A stretch of 64,000 nt of DNA, from contig JALNXE010000005.1 in NCBI GenBank assembly GCA_023230525.1, positions 19,471-83,470 on the forward strand, read 5' to 3'. The number at the start of each line of letters is the position of its first letter. Within the stretch, counting starts at the first letter, position 1. A program made the position numbers and the translations under genes. This DNA is from Desulfobulbaceae bacterium. GTDB taxonomy: Bacteria > Desulfobacterota > Desulfobulbia > Desulfobulbales > SURF-16. The notes below the pieces were generated by a model. The model did not search any database, was not told where the DNA came from, and saw only the letters and a program-made list of their open reading frames with translations. Positions 60,199 through 64,000 of the stretch are shown here, in pieces.

Positions 60199-61309
60199 TT
60201 CCCTTTGTTTTTTCCGGAAACATCCGTAAAATTTCATCCCGGCGAGCCGCCACCACCCCCCTTTCGGTGATGAGGGCGGTAACGAGCCTGGCAGGCGTGA
60301 CGTCAAAACCGAAATTGAGCGATCTGGTATGCTCCGGCGGCACCAGCACCGTTTCCAGTCTTTTATCCTGAGTCAGGCCGGTGACGTAATTCACCTCATC
60401 GCCGGAACGTTCTTCAATGGGGATCTGCCGGAGGCCGTCTTCAATCTCCCAGTCAAAGGTGGAGGATGGCAGGGCCACGTAAAAGGGGATATTATTGTCT
60501 TTGGCGGCCAGGGCTTTCAGGTAGGTGCCGATCTTGTTGGCCACATCACCGGTATAGGTGGTGCGGTCCGTGCCGACAATGACCATGTCCACCATGCCGT
60601 GCTGCATGAGATGGCCGCCGGTGTTATCGGCGATCAGGGTATGGGGGACCCCTTCCTCCTTCAGCTCCCAGGCGGTCAGCCGGGCGCCCTGCAGCCATGG
60701 CCTGGTTTCATCCACATACACATGAACCTTGATGCCTGCTTGATGGGCCGCATAAATAGGTGCCGTGGCCGAACCGTAATCGACAAAGGCCAGCCAGCCG
60801 GCATTGCAGTGGGTGAGAATATTGACCGGCCCGCCTCCCTTTTTTCTGCTGATGGCGGCAATGAGTTCAAGCCCGTGGCCGCCGATCTGTTGACAAAAAG
60901 AGGCATCCTCGTCGGCGATCTGGCAGGCCACCTGAAAGGATTTGCTGATACGGCTTTCCCTGTCCTTTTCCCGGCCTATTGCCGCGAGCTGCCTTTCCAC
61001 CGCCCAGGCGAGATTTTTGGCGGTGGGCCGGGTGGCAATCAGTCTTTGCGCGGTATCCTGGAAATAGGAGTTGGTTTCTCCCTTTGGAGCGGCAAGGGCG
61101 GCGCCATACATGGCAAAGCCTGCGGTTGCCCCGATCAGGCCGGCCCCCCGGACATGCATATCCCGGATGGCCAGGGCAAAATCATCCACGCTGCGCAACT
61201 CTTCGATGACAAAGCTGTGGGGAAGAAGTCGTTGATCAATGATCTTGATGATGGTGTTATCTTGGGCATCGGGCCAGATGGTACGAAAGTGAGAGTTTTT
61301 TATCTTCAT
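60182..61309 (-). CDS. mtnA: S-methyl-5-thioribose-1-phosphate isomerase
   Basis: This enzyme of methionine salvage converts methylthioribose 1-phosphate to methylthioribulose 1-phosphate. The 375-residue protein has the catalytic cysteine in ILTHCNAGWLAF and aspartate in VGTDRTTYTGDVANKIGTY, with RGAGLIGATAGFAMYGAALA near the N-terminus. These separate it from eIF2B and ribose 1,5-bisphosphate isomerases. A very small gene lies just upstream on the same strand, 58 bases away. Confidence 0.94.
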   Translation of the reverse strand: MKIKNSHFRTIWPDAQDNTIIKIIDQRLLPHSFVIEELRSVDDFALAIRDMHVRGAGLIGATAGFAMYGAALAAPKGETNSYFQDTAQRLIATRPTAKNLAWAVERQLAAIGREKDRESRISKSFQVACQIADEDASFCQQIGGHGLELIAAISRKKGGGPVNILTHCNAGWLAFVDYGSATAPIYAAHQAGIKVHVYVDETRPWLQGARLTAWELKEEGVPHTLIADNTGGHLMQHGMVDMVIVGTDRTTYTGDVANKIGTYLKALAAKDNNIPFYVALPSSTFDWEIEDGLRQIPIEERSGDEVNYVTGLTQDKRLETVLVPPEHTRSLNFGFDVTPARLVTALITERGVVAARRDEILRMFPEKTKGIKETG

Positions 61310-61367
61310 ATTTTATCAGCTATCTCTTTGGGAAAAGGTATGATGTTTGACAGGATTTTTGTACATT

Positions 61368-61523
61368 TTAAAGAAATCTGCTGAGCAGATAATAGGTAGC
61401 AAGACCCACCCCGATGGATCCGTAAATAATCAGTCAGGGAGTACAGTTGCTGCTTTTTATTATTTTTTTTATGAACAATATGGCAGCGGCAATGGCAATA
61501 ATGGCATATAAAACGGATTTCAT
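61368..61523 (-). CDS. Candidate 51-residue membrane selenoprotein with CxxU motif
   Basis: The frame starts at ATG 61523 (AAGGA 5-6 bases before it) and runs to TAA at 61368, with one in-frame TGA at 61436-61434. Read as Sec, the protein has an N-terminal hydrophobic helix (MKSVLYAIIAIAAAILFI), a basic KKIIKSS, then NCTPU (Cys27, Sec30), then a second hydrophobic helix (IIYGSIGVGLATYYLL). The CxxU pair is a typical redox motif. A SECIS-like hairpin starts 12 bases after the TGA. SelD in this window is itself a Sec protein, so the organism decodes UGA. The partner or substrate is unknown. A stop-interrupted relic is the alternative. Confidence 0.6.
61402..61421 (-). promoter_or_regulatory. 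SECIS-like hairpin of the small selenoprotein gene
   Basis: On the minus strand, GGATCCA and TGGGTCT pair over 7 bp (with two G-T pairs) around a TCGGGG loop. It starts 12 bases after the TGA, almost the same geometry as in selD. Confidence 0.5.
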
Positions 61524-61684
61524 GCGTATCCTTTTGTCTTCACCATGGGAAACAAGGGCCTTGGAAGTTATAAAAGTTATCGTTTATTTGCACGGACGGT
61601 GTGCGGCCTGCTAAAGGGCAGATAAACAATTGCTGAGTTCCTAAGCGCAGGGTTGGTAAAGATAATAATTAACATGTTGCCGAT

Positions 61685-62437
61685 ATGAATTCAATATTTA
61701 GAAAAATAGCGGGAACGGGCAGGCTCTCATGGCAGGCCCTGGCTGATCTCTGCTTCCCCCCCAGTTGTCTGAGCTGCGGCATGTCTCTGCAGCAGTCCGC
61801 CATTCTTTTCTGTGACCGCTGTCTTGCCAAAATAAAATTTATCCATAAACCTTACTGCCCCTGCTGCGGCATCCTGTTTCCGGCCGGGGAAAATCATCTC
61901 TGCGCGCTGTGTCTGAAAAAAAAATGGCACTTCACCAGGGCGCGATCGGTCATGGTGTATAACGGCACTGCGGCCAAGGCGATCATGGGGCTCAAATTCG
62001 GCGGCAGAAAGGCGGCGCTGATGACCTTCCGGAGGTTCAAAGAGCAATGCACCCCATGCCGGGATCTGGTGACCCCTGACTGCATTATTCCGGTTCCTCT
62101 GCACAGCAACCGGCTGCGCCGGCGCGGGTTTAATCAGTCCCTGCTGCTGGCCATGGCCTTTTATCCCGAGGAGAAAAAGAAGATAATGAAAACAGCGCTC
62201 CAGCGCCGGCGGGATACCGTTCCCCAGACCGGACTGGATGGCGCCTCGCGGCGCAGGAACCTGCGGGATGCCTTTCTGGTGCAGCAACAACAGGATGTCT
62301 GCGGCAAAAATATCGTGCTGGTGGACGACGTGTTCACCACCGGCACCACGGTGAACGAATGCGCCAGGGCACTCATTCAGGCAGGGGCGGCCAGGGTGGA
62401 TGTGCTCACCCTGGCCCGGGTGGCGAAAAACTGGTAA
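61685..62437 (+). CDS. comF: ComF family phosphoribosyltransferase-like protein
   Basis: This 250-residue protein has an N-terminal zinc-binding double-zinc-ribbon region (CLSCGMSLQQ, FCDRC, CPCCG, CALC). A phosphoribosyltransferase domain follows with PVPLHSNRLRRRGFNQS and the PRPP loop NIVLVDDVFTTGTT. ComF proteins take part in DNA uptake or handling of single-stranded DNA in transformation. No other competence gene is in the window. It is convergent with the amidase gene with a 26-base gap. Confidence 0.92.
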   Translation: MNSIFRKIAGTGRLSWQALADLCFPPSCLSCGMSLQQSAILFCDRCLAKIKFIHKPYCPCCGILFPAGENHLCALCLKKKWHFTRARSVMVYNGTAAKAIMGLKFGGRKAALMTFRRFKEQCTPCRDLVTPDCIIPVPLHSNRLRRRGFNQSLLLAMAFYPEEKKKIMKTALQRRRDTVPQTGLDGASRRRNLRDAFLVQQQQDVCGKNIVLVDDVFTTGTTVNECARALIQAGAARVDVLTLARVAKNW

Positions 62438-62463
62438 CTGAGCCAGGCAGCAAGGGGAGGCTA

Positions 62464-64000
62464 CTAACGGTTGAGATTTGCCGCATATTGCCGGATGCCC
62501 GCAACGATATAGCGGGCAATGGCCTCAAGATAACGGTCATCCTGCAGGCGGCCCACCTCGTCCCTGTTACTTAAAAAGGCGATTTCCGTGAGAATGGACG
62601 GCATCTGGGCACCGATCAGGACGATAAAGGGGGCCTTTTTGACCCCGAGATTTTTTACGGCGTATTTGCTGTTTAAACCATTGACCAGTTCACCCTGGAC
62701 ACTGCCGGCCAGGCGGGCTGATTCCTCAATCTTGCTGTTTTGCATCAGATCCTGCAGGATCTTTTGCAGATCACTGATCTGGCTTGATGAGGCGGCATTT
62801 TCCCTGGCTGCCGCCTGCATCTCTTCCCTGCTGGTGGCCAGACTGAGAAAATAGGTTTCCACCCCGCTGGCGTTGCAGTTCGGGGCGGAATTGGCGTGGA
62901 TTGATACAAAGAGGTCCGCCTCCTTGGTGTTGGCAATGGCAGTTCGTTCTTCCAGCGGAATGAAGACATCGCGATCCCTGGTCAGCAGCACTTTGAAGGC
63001 CGTCTCCTTTTCCAGGATGGCCGCCACCTTTTTTGCCACCTTGAGCACTATATCCTTTTCCTGCAGGCCGTTCAGGCCGAGCGCTCCCGGATCCTTTCCG
63101 CCGTGTCCCGGGTCAATGACAATGGTTTTCACGCCCAGACCGAATTGCTCCGCCAGGGTGGGAAGTTTTTGCGTGGTTTTGGGCTTGCTGCCGGTGACGT
63201 CAATGACCACCCGGAAGGGGTCTGACATGGTGAAAATCTTGTAGTCTTCCACCGATTCGGTATCAAGCACCACCCGCACCGTATTCTTGTCAAACTGGGC
63301 GCCCCGCACCTGCTTGAGCAGCCCGTCCCGGATCGGGATGGCGTTTTGAAAGGTCGGGGCGATGCGGGTGTTGAAGAGGTCGACATAGAGCCGCCGGGGC
63401 AGCTCGCCGTCAGCCTTGAGAAAGTTCTCTTTGAACTGCACGGGAAAAGATGGTTCAATAACCAGCCTGGTATAGTTTTTGGTCGACCAGAAGCGGATTG
63501 GCTGGCTGAGAAAAGCCATGGGTTGATCAGCCGCCGGCTCCTCTTTTTTTTCGCCGGCCGCCGCCGGTTGCTCGCCGTTTTTCATCCCGCGCAGCAGGAG
63601 AGCCGCTTCCTGCGCCATATCCCCATCCGGGTAAACGGTAATAATCCGGGCAAATATTTTTTCGGCTTTTTTACCGTTGCCCGTTTTTTTCAGGCAGATA
63701 TTGCCCAGGTTAAGCAGGGCGTCATCGGCCAGCTGGTCTTTGGGAAAAAGCGTGGCCAGGTCTTCATAGTAGCCGGCAGCTTCGGTGAGATCTTGGGGAT
63801 CCTGAAAACGGCTGAACATTTCCTCATACATCCGGCCAAGCATGAACAGGGCAAGCGGCGCCTTGGCATGACCGGGGGTGCGGTGATAGACCATCTGCAG
63901 TGATTTCACGCAGCGCAGCCAGCGGTCCCGGCTTTTTTCACCCTGGTTGAAGGAGAGATTGTTATACTGGTAGGTTGCCAGGTCAAAGCGTTTGCCGGTA
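62464..64000 (-). CDS. N-acetylmuramoyl-L-alanine amidase with AMIN and TPR-like domains (start outside window)
   Basis: The frame is open to the end of the window, so the N-terminus is missing; the ATG/GTG at 63909 is internal (residues such as NNLSFNQGEKSRDRWL precede it). About 512 residues are visible. TPR-like helical repeats come first (LLNLGNICLKKTGNGKKAEK), then an AMIN domain (RLVIEPSFPVQFKENF, RVVIDVTG) that targets peptidoglycan. The Amidase_3 catalytic domain follows, with IVIDPGHGGKDPGALG, the Glu region LQEKDIVLKV and SIHANSAPN. It cleaves the stem peptide from muramic acid during septation or wall growth. Confidence 0.93.
   Translation of the reverse strand, partial: TGKRFDLATYQYNNLSFNQGEKSRDRWLRCVKSLQMVYHRTPGHAKAPLALFMLGRMYEEMFSRFQDPQDLTEAAGYYEDLATLFPKDQLADDALLNLGNICLKKTGNGKKAEKIFARIITVYPDGDMAQEAALLLRGMKNGEQPAAAGEKKEEPAADQPMAFLSQPIRFWSTKNYTRLVIEPSFPVQFKENFLKADGELPRRLYVDLFNTRIAPTFQNAIPIRDGLLKQVRGAQFDKNTVRVVLDTESVEDYKIFTMSDPFRVVIDVTGSKPKTTQKLPTLAEQFGLGVKTIVIDPGHGGKDPGALGLNGLQEKDIVLKVAKKVAAILEKETAFKVLLTRDRDVFIPLEERTAIANTKEADLFVSIHANSAPNCNASGVETYFLSLATSREEMQAAARENAASSSQISDLQKILQDLMQNSKIEESARLAGSVQGELVNGLNSKYAVKNLGVKKAPFIVLIGAQMPSILTEIAFLSNRDEVGRLQDDRYLEAIARYIVAGIRQYAANLNR

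Overview
The window looks like a chromosome segment of an anaerobic, Gram-negative sulfur-metabolising bacterium of the Desulfobacterota, most plausibly the Desulfobulbales. The support is a two-cysteine DsrC, a four-subunit group 3b-type [NiFe] hydrogenase, selenocysteine use (SelD with an in-frame UGA), lipoprotein and LPS genes, and moderately GC-rich coding sequence with AT-rich control regions. The species cannot be named from the sequence alone. I saw no phage, insertion sequence, CRISPR array, rRNA or tRNA.

Layout. 1-6.2 kb: the end of glutamine synthetase, an M24 peptidase and the hydrogenase operon (beta, gamma, delta, alpha). 6.2-13.5 kb: small conserved genes, a zinc-ribbon/ATP-grasp pair, dsrC, a membrane dynamin-like GTPase, and a lemA-TPM-TPM operon. 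13.6-29.1 kb: a mostly minus-strand housekeeping run (diguanylate cyclase, M24 peptidase, methyltransferases, hisC, lipoproteins, aldehyde dehydrogenase, large hybrid histidine kinase). 29.1-33.8 kb: a structured intergenic stretch with a dispersed repeat, then lgt-M16 protease-rpe. 33.8-38.0 kb: an unusual envelope locus with two FlgO-domain proteins, a small secreted protein, and a single-pass membrane protein whose cytoplasmic half carries seven copies of a FliM N-terminus-like motif. A c-di-GMP phosphodiesterase is divergent from it. 38-49.3 kb: a sorting-signal (VPLP-CTERM) protein, a nitrilase/RfaE2 fusion, phosphate uptake genes followed by a TIGR03790-type protein, selD, and a zinc/manganese ABC pair. 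49.4-56.7 kb: gpsA, gyrA, gyrB, dnaN. 56.7-57.1 kb: a very AT-rich island from which transcription diverges, a candidate replication origin. 57.1-64 kb: GAF protein-mreB-serine hydrolase, mtnA, a very small gene with an internal UGA that looks like a new selenoprotein, comF, and the start-truncated gene of a cell-wall amidase.

The two most striking items are the FliM-motif/FlgO locus (33783-37956), which suggests a CheY-type signalling scaffold linked across the envelope, and the 51-residue candidate selenoprotein with a CxxU motif (61368-61523). The second is supported by selD in the same window and by a SECIS-like hairpin with the same geometry as that of selD.
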